Positions 9,370 through 18,694 of a stretch of 37,077 bases of DNA are shown here, one piece after another; within the stretch, counting starts at the first letter, position 1, and each line of letters begins with the position of its first letter. A program made the position numbers and the translations under genes. The notes under the pieces are model-generated. The model searched no databases. It was not told the origin of the DNA and saw nothing but the letters and a program-made list of their open reading frames with translations. The stretch is from Bradyrhizobium sp. RD5-C2. GTDB lineage: Bacteria > Pseudomonadota > Alphaproteobacteria > Rhizobiales > Xanthobacteraceae. The stretch is taken from the NCBI RefSeq assembly GCF_019972155.1, contig NZ_BOVL01000016.1, forward strand, positions 169,204 through 206,280. Reading direction: 5' to 3'.

Positions 9370-9765
9370 ATGAGGCTGAGGCGAACGATCGAAGGTCTGA
9401 GACCCTATCCATCCCTGCTCCTGCTGGCGGTCCCGATCGCCATCGTCGAGCCGCTGAAGCTCGCTGCCGTAGCCGTAGCCGGAAAAGGTCACTGGATCGC
9501 GGGGACGGCAATGATTGTCGCGTGCTACGCGTTCAGTCTCCTGGTCGTCGAGCAGCTTTTCGTGATCGTGAAGCCGAAGCTTCTGACGATTACTTGGTTC
9601 GCTAAGCTCTGGGAAGAGTTCGTTTTCGTCCGAGCGCGCGCATGGCGCATCATCAAAACAGCGATCGGTTTTCGCAGTAATCGAAAGCCGTTCGCGTCTT
9701 CCTTATGGAAGCGCGCAGCTCCGGCCGCCAAGCCGGTCCTTGCCCCCAAGTCCGCGCGCAGATGA
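9370..9765 (+). CDS. Small integral membrane protein of unknown function
   Basis: 131 residues from ATG 9370. Two hydrophobic segments are clear: YPSLLLLAVPIAIVEPLKLA near residues 13-32 and a second near 40-62 (IAGTAMIVACYAFSLLVVEQ). A basic, amphipathic C-terminus follows, rich in Arg, Lys and Ala. I do not recognise a named family. The start at 9370 is favoured over 9334 or 9355 because the putative promoter -10 element is at 9344-9347. The stop overlaps the ATG of the decayed ligase gene (ATGA), suggesting the two were once co-transcribed. Confidence 0.65.
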   Translation: MRLRRTIEGLRPYPSLLLLAVPIAIVEPLKLAAVAVAGKGHWIAGTAMIVACYAFSLLVVEQLFVIVKPKLLTITWFAKLWEEFVFVRARAWRIIKTAIGFRSNRKPFASSLWKRAAPAAKPVLAPKSARR

Positions 9766-10428
9766 ATCGCAAGTTCACACTGCCGAAACGCCTGCAGCCA
9801 ATGCTCGCAACGCTGACCGACACCCCCGTTCAACGACCCCGATTGGCTGTTCGAGGACAAATACGACATCTACCGGATGGCTTCGGAGATCCGCGGCGAC
9901 ACGGAGCGCTCTACCGCCGCAACGGCAAGATCTCAGCAGCCACTCATACACCCGACGAAGGCGCTCGAAGACGTTAAGGCGACGCGGTCATCGACGGCGA
10001 GCTGGTCGCTGTGGGCGAGAACGGCGCTTCGCACTTCAAACTGCTGCAGAACGCATTGGGTAACGAAGCAAAGCTTCTGTATTGCGCGTTCGATCTGATG
10101 TTTTTGGATGGCGAGGACTTACGCAAGTTGCCGCTGCTCGAACGCAAGAAGCAGCTAAAGGCGATCCTTTCGCCCAATAAGCTGATTGCGCTCAGCAACC
10201 ACCGCAAAGGCAGCGGAAAGATGTTCTTCGCAGAGGCCGAACGCTAGCGCCTCGAGGTATCATGGCAAAACGCGCCGGCAGTCCGAACGCATCCGGCGGC
10301 CGGACCGCCGATGGCTGAAGGTGAGGACTGCGCAGCGCCAGGAAGTCGTGATCGAGCCACAACGAACCAGGCCGTTCGTGGTCGGCTGGAAGACAGGCGA
10401 GGCGCCGTGGTCGTGAAGAGCTGAAGAT
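9762..10428 (+). pseudogene. Decayed LigD-type ATP-dependent DNA ligase
   Basis: The frame begins MNRKFTLPKRLQPMLATL, as in LigD-like ligases, then must be followed through several frameshifts (near 9828, 9905 and 9980) and an in-frame stop at 10245. Recognisable pieces are DPDWLFEDKYD, VIDGELVAVGENG, LLYCAFDLMFLDGEDLRKLP and, after the stop, a GGRTADWLK-like segment. The adenylation motif KxDGxR reads KYDIYR, so the conserved Gly is lost. It cannot be a working ligase. An intact relative lies at 32386-33309. Confidence 0.85.
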
Positions 10429-10630
10429 CGGGGCTATGGCCACCTGGCCTGCCGCATCCCGGCTGCATCAAGCGGCGGTCGGAAATCGTAATGGGTGTCG
10501 ACGGAGAGACTGGCATCCTGTTCGACCGCGCGTGCGCACCGGGCTCCGTCGAAAATCTCTGCCGGCCTTCTCGACGTTCGTGCGAAAGCTTTTTAAACGC
10601 CTGCGCCGCCCCGGCGATGACCAACGCCTT

Positions 10631-10655
10631 GGAACCATCGGCTACGTCATGCGCT
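10631..10655 (+). promoter_or_regulatory. Possible EcfG-type promoter of the glycosyltransferase-glgX pair
   Basis: GGAAC-N16-CGCT; one base of the -10 element differs from CGTT, and it is at a conserved position. The distance to the ATG at 10700 is suitable (about 45 bp). Confidence 0.3.
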
Positions 10656-10699
10656 GACTATACAATTCATCGACCTAAAAAATATTTGGGATCAAGATC

Positions 10700-12184
10700 A
10701 TGAAGATCGCGCAAATCGCACCACTTGCAGAAAGCTGCCCACCACGGCTCTACGGGGGTACTGAGCGCATGGTCTCGTATTTGACGGAAGAACTGGTGCG
10801 CCAAGGACACCAAGTCACGCTGTTCGCGAGCGGAGATTCAGTTACGTCGGCCGAACTGGTGCCGTGCTCTAAGATGGCTCTGCGTCTCGATCACTCGGTT
10901 AAGGACATGACGCCCCACCACATTAGGATGCTGGACCAGGTCGCAAGGCGGGCCGACGAGTTCGACGTTCTACATTTTCACATCGACCATCTGCATTATC
11001 CCTTGATGCGTCCTTACTTTGATCGGATCGTGACAACTCTTCATGGACGGCTCGATCTTCCCGACCTATTGCCGTTCTATTTGACCTTCCCTGAGCCCCC
11101 GGTTGTGTCGATTTCGAACGCCCAGCGCCTTCCGATGCCGCCAGTCAACTGGCTTGCGACGATCCTACACGGATTGCCTGCCGACCTCCTGCCATTCCGC
11201 GAGGCTTCTTCAGGCGATTATCTTGCATTTCTCGGCCGCATTTCTCCAGAAAAGGGACCGGACAAAGCAATCGAGATTGCCGCGCGAGCCGGATTACCAC
11301 TTAAGATAGCGGCTAAGATCGATGACGCCGATCAGCGCTATTGGGAACAAATCATCGCGCCGATGGTTGCCCGACACCCGAATGTCGAGTTCATCGGCGA
11401 GATTGACGAATTCCAGAAAGCCGATTTCCTCGGCAACGCGCGAGCTTTGCTCTTTCCGATCAGCTGGCCAGAGCCGTTTGGCCTTGTCATGATCGAAGCA
11501 ATGGCTTGCGGCACACCCGTAATCGCCCTCGCTCACGGGTCCGTGCTGGAAGTTATCGATCACGGCAAAAGCGGTTTCGTGGTCAATTCGATCGACGAAG
11601 CCGTGGCGGCCGCAAAAACAGCTGGCACGTTAGAACGGCGGGCAATCCGAAATCATTTTGAGCGCTGTTTCACGGCAGAGCGGATGGCGAGAAATTACTT
11701 GGCCGCCTATAATCGGCTGCCTGCGTTGCGGCAAAGGCAGGATCTCGACGTCATTCCGACCTCCGCAAAAGGCGCGGTTCGGATGCCGACATGCTTACTC
11801 CAGCCTAGAAATCAACGCGTCGGTCGCGGGCTGATGCTTTCTGCCAAGCGCAGGGAACTGAATCATCGAGGGACGGTTACGACTTTATCAACGGGAGTCG
11901 CAGCCGTGCGCCGCTCGAAGGCCCAACCGATCCGCAACAAGCTCGACCTGACCGACCGTACTCAGGTGCGCCGCGTTAAAAAGCGCCTGAGGCTGTCCGA
12001 CAGAGAGTTGATGACAATTGTCAATCGGATCGGCGATTCGCTTTCCGCAATCAACAAGCAGGCGGCACTACAGGGAACCACTGCGCTACAGCCGGCTGAG
12101 GCGCCTTCTGCCGCCGTGACCGCAACCGTCACCGGCGGCGAGCAGACGACAACCGAAGTCACAGCGGCCGCGCCGGCTTCTTAA
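10700..12184 (+). CDS. Glycosyltransferase family 4 protein with DUF3606-like C-terminal tail
   Basis: 494 residues. Residues 1-345 form a GT-B glycosyltransferase: N-terminal MKIAQIAPLAE with GGTERMVSYLTEEL, the donor-site segment FLGRISPEKGPDKAIEIA (177-194), and the retaining-enzyme EX7E motif with Glu258 and Glu266 in PEPFGLVMIEAMACGTPV. Residues 350-410 are low in recognisable structure. Residues 411-457 resemble DUF3606 (DLTDRTQVRRVKKRLRLSD, then an IVNRIGDSL helix). An Ala/Thr-rich tail ends the protein. Family members make glucans, trehalose-like sugars or surface polysaccharides; with glgX only 21 bp downstream, a role in alpha-glucan metabolism is inferred. Confidence 0.85.
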   Translation: MKIAQIAPLAESCPPRLYGGTERMVSYLTEELVRQGHQVTLFASGDSVTSAELVPCSKMALRLDHSVKDMTPHHIRMLDQVARRADEFDVLHFHIDHLHYPLMRPYFDRIVTTLHGRLDLPDLLPFYLTFPEPPVVSISNAQRLPMPPVNWLATILHGLPADLLPFREASSGDYLAFLGRISPEKGPDKAIEIAARAGLPLKIAAKIDDADQRYWEQIIAPMVARHPNVEFIGEIDEFQKADFLGNARALLFPISWPEPFGLVMIEAMACGTPVIALAHGSVLEVIDHGKSGFVVNSIDEAVAAAKTAGTLERRAIRNHFERCFTAERMARNYLAAYNRLPALRQRQDLDVIPTSAKGAVRMPTCLLQPRNQRVGRGLMLSAKRRELNHRGTVTTLSTGVAAVRRSKAQPIRNKLDLTDRTQVRRVKKRLRLSDRELMTIVNRIGDSLSAINKQAALQGTTALQPAEAPSAAVTATVTGGEQTTTEVTAAAPAS

Positions 12185-12205
12185 CTGCGTTCTTTCGGGG
12201 GCAAA

Positions 12206-14440
12206 ATGAAGCGACAATCACGGTCCGATAACTCCCTGACGCGGGTGGCCTCTAGCCTGCGCCGCTCTCGAATCACGGAGGGTAAACCATTTCCGCTTGG
12301 CGCCACCTGGGACGGGCTCGGCGTCAACTTTGCCCTTTTCTCCGCCCATGCGACCAAGGTGGAGCTCTGCCTGTTTGACGACACCGGCGAAACTGAGCTC
12401 GAGCGGATTGAGCTACCTGAGTACACTGACGAAGTCTGGCACGGCTATCTGCCTTCGGCCCGTCCTGGCACCGTCTATGGCTATCGTGTCCACGGTCCTT
12501 ATGAGCCCGATGCGGGCCACCGATTCAATCCCAACAAACTCGTGCTTGATCCTTACGCCAAGCAGCTGGTCGGGCAGTTGAGATGGGGGCCGGCCTTGTT
12601 TGGCTATCAGCTTGATCACGCCGATAAGGATCGGTCCTACAATGAGCGTGACAGCGCGCACCTCATGCAAAAATGCCGCGTCATCGACCCGGCTTTCACG
12701 TGGGGCGCTGGGCGCAAACCTGAAACGCCCTGGGAACGGACGATCATCTACGAGATGCACGTCAAGGGTTTCACCCAGCTTCATCCGCTCGTGCCTCAGG
12801 CAGACCGCGGTACGTTTTCGGGCCTGGCCCATTCGGAGGTCCCCGCCTACCTGCGCTCGCTCGGCATCACCAGCGCGGAGTTGTTGCCGATCCATGCGTT
12901 TGTCGACGACAGCTATTTGATCGAGAAAGGCCTGCGCAACTACTGGGGCTACAATTCCCTTGCCTTCTTCGCGCCAGAGCCGCGTTACCTCAAGACGCCG
13001 TTCGCAAATGAATTCAAGGCTATGGTCAACCAGTTCCATGCGCACGACATCGAGGTCATTCTTGATGTCGTCTACAATCACACTGCAGAAGGCAACGAAC
13101 TCGGCCCTACCCTGTCGTTCAAGGGCATCGATAACGCCAGCTACTACCGTCTGCTACCGGATAGGAAGCGCTATTACATCAACGACACCGGCACCGGCAA
13201 CACGGTAAACCTGTCGCACCCGCGCGTGCTCCAGCTGGTTGCAGACTCTCTTCGCTACTGGGCAACCGAGATGCGCGTCGACGGTTATCGTTTCGACCTT
13301 GCGACCATCTTGGCCCGAGAACCATACGGCTTCGACGAAGGCGGCGGGTTCCTTGATGCCTGCCGGCAGGATCCCGTGCTCTCCGGCGTAAAGCTGATCG
13401 CCGAGCCCTGGGACATCGGCCCAGGCGGTTACCAGGTTGGCCAGTTCCCGCCCGGATGGGCCGAGTGGAACGACAAGTTCAGGGATACTGTGCGCGCGTT
13501 CTGGAAGGGCGATCCAGGCTCCCTCGCCGATTTTGCCAAGCGAGTGTCAGGATCGGGCGATCTCTTCAATAAGCGCGGGCGCCGGCCCTGGGCCAGCGTC
13601 AACTTCGTCACCGCACACGACGGCTTCAATCTCAACGATCTCGTCTCGTACAATGAGAAGCATAATGAGTCGAACGGCGAAGACAATCGAGACGGCCATG
13701 GCAATAATCATTCGTGGAATTGCGGTGCTGAAGGTCGCACGGACGATCGAGAGATCACAGCGCTCCGCGAGCGTCAAAAACGAAATATGCTGGCGACGAT
13801 GCTGCTGTCTCATGGCACGCCAATGCTGTTCGCCGGCGATGAATTTGGACACACTCAGAAGGGCAACAACAATGCATATGCTCAGGACAACGAGACAACA
13901 TGGCTCGATTGGATGGGCATTAGCGCAAACGGCCGCAGCCTGCGTGAATTCGCCCGCAAGCTAATTGCCACACGTAAGTCATTCCCGATCCTTTATCGCA
14001 GCCGATTCCTGGTCGGCTCTCACAACGACGAGCTGGACGTGAAGGATGTCGCATGGCTGTCCCCATCCGGCGAAGAGATGACCCTCGATCAATGGCGAGA
14101 CGGCAACGCCAAGTGTTTCGGAATGCTGCTTGACGGGCGAGCTCAGGAAACTGGCATTACGCGCCGGGGCTCGGACGCGACCATGCTCCTGGTCTATAAT
14201 GCCCACTACGACATCGTAAACTTTACCTTGCCAGCCGTCCCCGATGGGAGCAGCTGGTTTGGACTGGTCGACACCAATGAGCCGGAAGCACAGATGCCTG
14301 AGTTTAAATTCGGGCACGTTTATGCAGTAACTGGACGATCCCTCGTGGTGTTCGGTTTAGCTACCGAACAGGTCGCGACGCGCCGGCTGCGGCAAGGGCT
14401 TGGAGCCCTGCTCGACGTTGCTGAGGCGCCTCTGAAATAG
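12206..14440 (+). CDS. glgX: Glycogen debranching enzyme GlgX
   Basis: 744 residues, near the usual length of about 700 for GlgX. An N-terminal carbohydrate-binding/isoamylase domain (LGATWDGLGVNFALFSAHA, about 31-49) is followed by a GH13 catalytic barrel: DVVYNHTAEG (287-296), catalytic nucleophile Asp364 in VDGYRFDLA, acid/base Glu400 in LIAEPWD, and Asp472 in FVTAHDG. The HNESNGEDNRDG loop is typical of GlgX/isoamylase. It cleaves alpha-1,6 branch points of glycogen or limit dextrins in the cytoplasm. It follows the glycosyltransferase by 21 bp and is probably co-transcribed with it. Confidence 0.95.
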   Translation: MKRQSRSDNSLTRVASSLRRSRITEGKPFPLGATWDGLGVNFALFSAHATKVELCLFDDTGETELERIELPEYTDEVWHGYLPSARPGTVYGYRVHGPYEPDAGHRFNPNKLVLDPYAKQLVGQLRWGPALFGYQLDHADKDRSYNERDSAHLMQKCRVIDPAFTWGAGRKPETPWERTIIYEMHVKGFTQLHPLVPQADRGTFSGLAHSEVPAYLRSLGITSAELLPIHAFVDDSYLIEKGLRNYWGYNSLAFFAPEPRYLKTPFANEFKAMVNQFHAHDIEVILDVVYNHTAEGNELGPTLSFKGIDNASYYRLLPDRKRYYINDTGTGNTVNLSHPRVLQLVADSLRYWATEMRVDGYRFDLATILAREPYGFDEGGGFLDACRQDPVLSGVKLIAEPWDIGPGGYQVGQFPPGWAEWNDKFRDTVRAFWKGDPGSLADFAKRVSGSGDLFNKRGRRPWASVNFVTAHDGFNLNDLVSYNEKHNESNGEDNRDGHGNNHSWNCGAEGRTDDREITALRERQKRNMLATMLLSHGTPMLFAGDEFGHTQKGNNNAYAQDNETTWLDWMGISANGRSLREFARKLIATRKSFPILYRSRFLVGSHNDELDVKDVAWLSPSGEEMTLDQWRDGNAKCFGMLLDGRAQETGITRRGSDATMLLVYNAHYDIVNFTLPAVPDGSSWFGLVDTNEPEAQMPEFKFGHVYAVTGRSLVVFGLATEQVATRRLRQGLGALLDVAEAPLK

Positions 14441-14823
14441 GTGGTATACGTGGCCAGACTAGAAGTTTGGGAAGGCGGTAGACCTCACTTCGTGAGAAGT
14501 TCGCTCGATGAGTGGGACGTCCGGACTGCCTAAACGCTTAGTCGATTTTCACGCCTGTCGGACGGTCCGTCCGACGATCCGGACCGGGTCGCGGAGAAAC
14601 GCGTTGATGCCGATCCTGCAATGGACGGAGAGCTGCTACCCTCCTAAGCACGATGTCTCTCATTCAAGTACGTCTGCGCGAAGAATTGGTGGGCGGTCTG
14701 CGCGAAAACTTAAGCAGAAGTGAAAGGAAAGCTTCAAAGCTGCCCGGCGCTCTGATGGTCGCTCCAGGCCGCGTTGTCTCGATTCTAATGATAAGCAATC
14801 ATCGAAACTGAAAAATCCGCTGC
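14441..14823. other. Intergenic stretch after glgX
   Basis: About 380 bp with no frame I would defend as a gene and no clear terminator. Confidence 0.4.
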
Positions 14824-15090
14824 TCAACAACCCTTGCAAATGCTTTTGACTTTTCTATTGACCTCTCTCTCTTGCTTGTCCGTTTTCGGATCGCCAGTAC
14901 CCGTTGCGACGCTAGAGCCGGTCCCTAAACGGCCAGACGGGGCCGCTGTACCCGCCGAGTTCGTCCCTGGCGATGTGGCGCTGGTGCCGAGCGCTCCACC
15001 GCCAGCGTTTGCTCCACCCGTCGCTTGAGCCAACGCTGGTTCCAACGCAGCCAATTGAAAGATCATGCCAGCAGTAATGAGTACCCTCAC
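14824..15090 (-). CDS. Small exported protein with C-terminal SICKGC
   Basis: 88 residues starting with GTG at 15090, preceded by a good ribosome-binding site (AGGGAGAG). The N-terminus is a Sec signal peptide (MRVLITAGMIFQLAALEPALA, cleavage after ALA-QA). The mature part is low-complexity, rich in Gly, Ala, Thr and Ser, then becomes charged (DPKTDKQEREVNRKVK) and ends with SICKGC. I recall this kind of small periplasmic protein in Bradyrhizobium genomes, but it has no known function. An exact EcfG-type promoter lies upstream, which points to stress induction. Confidence 0.7.
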   Translation of the reverse strand: MRVLITAGMIFQLAALEPALAQATGGANAGGGALGTSATSPGTNSAGTAAPSGRLGTGSSVATGTGDPKTDKQEREVNRKVKSICKGC

Positions 15091-15157
15091 GTGCTCTCTC
15101 CCTATCGTCGCGCCGCAATGAGATGGTCAGCCGCTCTCAAAATAGAATCAACTTGAG

Positions 15158-15182
15158 AACGGCTCAGATTTGCGGGCGTTCC
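15158..15182 (-). promoter_or_regulatory. EcfG promoter of the small exported protein
   Basis: Minus strand GGAAC-N16-CGTT, an exact consensus match; the -10 element is about 67 bp before the GTG start at 15090. Confidence 0.7.
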
Positions 15183-16377
15183 AAGACGATCATGAGTGAA
15201 AAAGCCTATTTCTCAAAGATGACTCGGCTCAAGCCGATGCATTCCCTCAGGCCGCAAGTTGATCGGGCGCCATTGCAAGACCTCGCCCGCAGCCTTCGCA
15301 GCGGCGGGCTGCCCGACCCGACAAGGAGTTGAGTCGTGAGCTCGTGCTCGTTTCAGGGATCAGGCGGCTTTGACATTCACCGCGACGTCCGTTCATCCCC
15401 AATTCGTCCTCGGCGGAACCCAAATAGCTTCCTGATAGTGGACCGGATTGCGAAGGCATGCGGGATGCGCCAACCCTAATAAGATCGCGATTATCGAGAT
15501 GCTCTGGTGGGATCAATTCGACCCAACCCGATCCTGGCACGTAAATCTGACACTAGGCATGGGTCGAACCACGTCCATGCCGCGAGAGGCCGTCCCGGTC
15601 CGGCACATAGCCATAACCGATCACGAAGCGGCCGCGAACCCGAGACTATGCGCCGCTTCCATCATGAGAGGGGCGAAGTCACACGATAGGTTGCCCTGCT
15701 GTCGTGAGAGGGTCTCCGTCGACATCTGCGTATCCGCGAGAGGCGTCTGTATGGAAAGCGCTGCGCCACCGCTTCCTTCAAAGTCATCGGGAGCTGCTAC
15801 GCGGGGATCGGCGCCGGTCGAGTTACAAACTTGTTGAGCGATGCTTCGATTGCTGCGTCCGCGTGATGTCGGCTTATGTAAGGGAGAAGATCGAGCAGCT
15901 CTTCTTTGTCATGATTAAAGGGATTTGCTTTTGCGTAATCCTCTCGCGAAAGTCTGGCGCTTTTTCAGGCGTATGATCGACGCCGATTTCCGCCTCCAAC
16001 CGCAGCAGAGTTGCGTATTATTAATGTCGAGGAGCGTCAGGCAATTTCCAAACGCAACGTGGATCCAACGTGTGTCAGCCGCCTGGGACAAAGGGCGAGC
16101 ATAACTGAGCAATCGTGGTCGAAGCTGTTGCGGGGTCGAAACAAGAGTTGATGCCGACCTGGCCGAACAGGGTTTAGATATACTATCTCGTGGTGTATGT
16201 CGGACGCTGAATATGGCCATCTTTGAGCGCGCCGCTTAACTGAACCTAACTTAGGTTAAGCTCGCGGGAAGCTCCTCTTTGCAGCCCCGCGGTCAGGTGT
16301 TTGCCTTTATTTTCATCACCTTAAGCTAGGAACCGGGAGCCTCTGTCCGTCTTGTTGCCTGCGCCGATAAAAGAGAC
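15183..16377. other. 1.2-kb stretch with no intact gene
   Basis: Apart from the fragment at 15797-15964 I see no gene. A frame at 15192-15332 (+) starts with ATG but shows no family features. The GGAAC at 16329 has no acceptable -10 element. Confidence 0.4.
15797..15964 (-). pseudogene. C-terminal fragment of an unknown protein
   Basis: A 55-codon minus-strand frame reads like natural protein (EDYAKANPFNHDKEELLDLL, then a helix-like ISRHHADAAIEASLNKF) but has no start codon. Upstream, the frame +1 away continues similar-looking sequence (LRLEAEIGVDHTPEKAPD), suggesting one frameshift near 15955 in a decaying gene. Family unknown. Confidence 0.35.
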
Positions 16378-17250
16378 ATGCCAATGGAAATCGAAGCCGG
16401 CTACGACATAGCTTTTAACTGCCTCCAAGACGTGCCGATGGTGCTCATGCTTACCCTCCACCCGTCGCGGCACGATGATTTGCTGACCAAACACGAAATC
16501 AGATTCTCTCCCAGGGTTGCGTACCGCGATTATCGCGATGCGTTCGATAATATCTGCACCCGTTTGACTGCGCCGGCTGGACGGATTGAGATTCGCTGCC
16601 GCTTCATTGTCTCCGATACCGGACTGCCGGATGACGTCGTGCCTGGCGCTCGGCAATTCGAGATCGGACAACTTCCAGACGACGCATTGGTGTATCTGCT
16701 GGGCAGTCGCTACTGCGATACGGAAAAGCTGGGCGATCTTGCCTGGTCGCAGTTCGGCGACGTTCCTGGCGGTTGGCAACGGGTCCAAGCCGTCTGTGAC
16801 TATGTCCATAATCGGCTGCAGTTCGGGTATCATCATGCTCGTTGCGATCGGACGGCGGCGGAAGGTCACAAGGAGCAACGAGGCGTATGCCGAGATTTCG
16901 CTCATCTGGCAATCACACTATGTCGTTGCTTGAACATTCCTGCGCGATATTGCACGGGGTACCTCGGGGATATTGGCGTACCAAGAGACCCAGCCCCGAT
17001 GGATTTCAGTGCCTGGTTTGAAGCCTATGTCGGCGGCCGCTGGTTCACGTTCGATGCTCGACACAATCATCCGCGCATAGGTCGTATTGTTATTGCTCGG
17101 GGTCGCGACGCTGCCGATGTCGCCATCTCCACGACATTCGGTCCCGCACAGCTAACGAGCTTTTCTGTCATCACAGAAGAATGTGCGCCGCAGCAGGGGC
17201 ACCAAATGCGCAATCCTGCTTCCCCCAAACGCGAGACAGCTTTCGCCTAG
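16378..17250 (+). CDS. Transglutaminase-like cysteine-protease-fold protein
   Basis: 290 residues. An N-terminal beta-rich region (1-110) is followed by a transglutaminase-like core with Cys171 in QRGVCRDFAHLAITLCR and Asp226 in RWFTFDARHN. The segment where many relatives have the catalytic His reads DFSAWFEAYVGGRW, with Ser211 at the usual His position. Whether another His (for example His229 in ARHN) serves is unknown. The layout is that of the bacterial COG1305 group, thought to hydrolyse or crosslink peptides. No signal peptide is visible, so it is cytoplasmic. The ATG at 16378 is the first plausible start. Confidence 0.85.
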   Translation: MPMEIEAGYDIAFNCLQDVPMVLMLTLHPSRHDDLLTKHEIRFSPRVAYRDYRDAFDNICTRLTAPAGRIEIRCRFIVSDTGLPDDVVPGARQFEIGQLPDDALVYLLGSRYCDTEKLGDLAWSQFGDVPGGWQRVQAVCDYVHNRLQFGYHHARCDRTAAEGHKEQRGVCRDFAHLAITLCRCLNIPARYCTGYLGDIGVPRDPAPMDFSAWFEAYVGGRWFTFDARHNHPRIGRIVIARGRDAADVAISTTFGPAQLTSFSVITEECAPQQGHQMRNPASPKRETAFA

Positions 17251-17261
17251 TTTCGGCGAAT

Positions 17262-17474
17262 TTACGTCCTGTCGCTACGAAACCGGGAAGGATCATCAAT
17301 GCCGATCCCAATCGACGCGGGCCCCACCCAATCCGCAAGCAACTGCTGTCGCGTCTTCTGGGCGACGTCATAGCCGCAGCCGATGGTCACGCCGGACGGT
17401 TCTTCAGGCCAGATCGGCCAGCGCAGATGCTCTGATACCAGGCCGCGCTGGAAAGGTCGCGCGGAAGATTTCAT
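17262..17474 (-). pseudogene. Remnant of a lysozyme-like/peptidoglycan-hydrolase-type protein
   Basis: The minus-strand frame contains RWPIWPEEPSGVTIGCGYD followed by QLLADW, which I recognise as the 'WPGG-SGVTIGIGYD' region of lysozyme-like proteins found with prophages and peptidoglycan-binding domains. Only about 50 residues remain and both ends are missing. It is a fragment, not a working gene. Confidence 0.4.
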
Positions 17475-17547
17475 GCAGCGTTAGCGCTCGCAGAAATGAC
17501 TGAGTTGGTCATCGTTACAGTCCTTTTATGAAGTTGAAACGGGGCCA

Positions 17548-17572
17548 GGAACAGGTATTCACGGCTGCTGTT
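17548..17572 (+). promoter_or_regulatory. Near-consensus EcfG promoter of a 57-aa gene
   Basis: GGAAC-N16-TGTT; only the first -10 base differs. The -10 element is 24 bp before the ATG at 17596, a geometry like that of the kaiC promoter. Confidence 0.5.
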
Positions 17573-17595
17573 AATTCGGCGGAGAGCGCCGAACG

Positions 17596-17769
17596 ATGAC
17601 GCCTGAAGAGTATAGGGAGCGTGCCGAGCACTACCGGCAAGCCAAAGCGATGGCCGAAGACCACTTTACGCGCCGCTATCTAGCGGCGATGGAGCACAGC
17701 TACGAGGTCTTGGCAGAGAGTGAGGAGGCCTTCGAGAAGTCACCAAAGTTAAAAGACAAGCGGGGCTGA
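17596..17769 (+). CDS. Small hypothetical protein (57 aa)
   Basis: Starts MTPEEYRERAEHYRQAKAMA and is predicted fully helical and charged, with no Cys and no membrane segment. A GGAG ribosome-binding site lies about 10 bp upstream and a near-consensus EcfG promoter just before it. Function unknown; the high G+C third codon positions and clean signals support a real gene. Confidence 0.6.
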   Translation: MTPEEYRERAEHYRQAKAMAEDHFTRRYLAAMEHSYEVLAESEEAFEKSPKLKDKRG

Positions 17770-17933
17770 AAATCGGCTGGTCGAGTTGCACATCAGAGAT
17801 ACCAACCACCGCGACAGAGAAGTCTCCATCCGCGCAACCCGCGCTTGACAGTCCGCGCATGTGATTTAAGTTTTCGACCGGGCAGGCCCTCCCATTTCAA
17901 GGAAAATTATACGACCGTCAAAGGATGACGACG

Positions 17934-18146
17934 ATGAACGACGAAGATTTTGCGCTATTGCGGACCCATCGCGACAACATTCATCGATACGGCAGATTGC
18001 TCGAAACCCAGCTCTCCGCACTCGAGCGTCAATATTTGTAAAGGCGCCTTGCGGAGGAGGAGACCGCGATAGAAATGCTATCGAGGTCGATATTACCTCT
18101 CGAGCTGGGCACCGTCTCGCGACGATCGCCGCCAGCCGCGGCCTAG
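17934..18146 (+). pseudogene. Small coiled-coil protein gene split by a nonsense codon
   Basis: From ATG 17934 (AAGGA ribosome-binding site) the frame encodes 35 residues ending LETQLSALERQYL, then TAA at 18039-18041. The same frame continues without a start as RRLAEEETAIEMLSR to TAG 18144-18146. The whole 70-residue product aligns closely with residues about 38-80 of the protein at 31205-31519, where LERNYIERRLSEE spans the stop position. A single GAA-to-TAA change explains the break. Only the first half could be made. Confidence 0.6.
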
Positions 18147-18158
18147 GCGGTTACGACA

Positions 18159-18377
18159 ATGTTGGAAGTCGTTTTGACCGACCGTCATAGACGCGGCTAT
18201 GCGTGGGAGGTTTGCGATCTTTCCGGCAAGATATTGCTAGCCGAGCGGGAAAAGCCCCGACGAGCCGCGAAATACGCGGGAGATCGGGCCTTCTTCCAAC
18301 TCCTGGCCACCGATCCGAAATCAATAGATCTGGAGAGACAGGCTCAGGAAATCGCTCGGTATCTGTGTTGTGTTTGA
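18159..18377 (+). CDS. Small hypothetical protein (72 aa)
   Basis: Begins MLEVVLTDRHRRGYAWEVCD and appears as a beta-rich N-terminus (VCDLSGKILLAE) followed by helices (RRAAKYAGDRAFFQLL). No known motif. It overlaps the convergent frame at 18344 by 34 bp. I recall similar short proteins from Bradyrhizobium but cannot name a family. Confidence 0.5.
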   Translation: MLEVVLTDRHRRGYAWEVCDLSGKILLAEREKPRRAAKYAGDRAFFQLLATDPKSIDLERQAQEIARYLCCV

Positions 18378-18694
18378 CCCGGTGGCCCCTCTCGGACCAG
18401 GACGCTGGCGCGAATGCGAAGGTCGTCCTGTGCATCGGTGAGGCCGACGATCGTAATCATGCTGCACCAGAGGATCTGCGCCCGGATCTGGGTCTCGAGA
18501 CCCCACTCCTCCTGGACATTTGCGACCGCCGCGATCTCGGCCTTCACCGTCGTCCATGTGCCGATTTCGTCAGAGGCGCGTTTCAGGCCGAGCTTGGTGC
18601 AGGAGGCCCCTGGCGCAGGCGGATTCAGAAACGCCATGACGGCCGGGTCATTGGCTGCCTCTCGGTCACGATGGCGCCGGCTGCTGGCAAGCAA
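18344..18694 (-). CDS. Hypothetical protein or remnant
   Basis: The minus-strand frame has a coding-like third-position G+C bias and a coherent sequence (MAFLNPPAPGASCTKLGLKR, then VQEEWGLETQIRAQILWC). A TTG at 18694 is the first start; the in-frame sequence upstream is open to a stop near 18736 and also looks protein-like, so the true N-terminus may be lost. No family recognised. The last about 15 residues (after RASVLV) look less natural and may come from a 3' truncation. Confidence 0.4.
   Translation of the reverse strand: MLASSRRHRDREAANDPAVMAFLNPPAPGASCTKLGLKRASDEIGTWTTVKAEIAAVANVQEEWGLETQIRAQILWCSMITIVGLTDAQDDLRIRASVLVREGPPGQTQHRYRAIS

Noticed and set aside
12413..13081. 222-codon open frame opposite glgX
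   Set aside because: Shadow of a conserved, well-supported gene; no family features.
16329..16353. GGAAC before the transglutaminase-like gene as an EcfG promoter
   Set aside because: At N16 the -10 is TCTT and at N17 CTTG; too far from CGTT.
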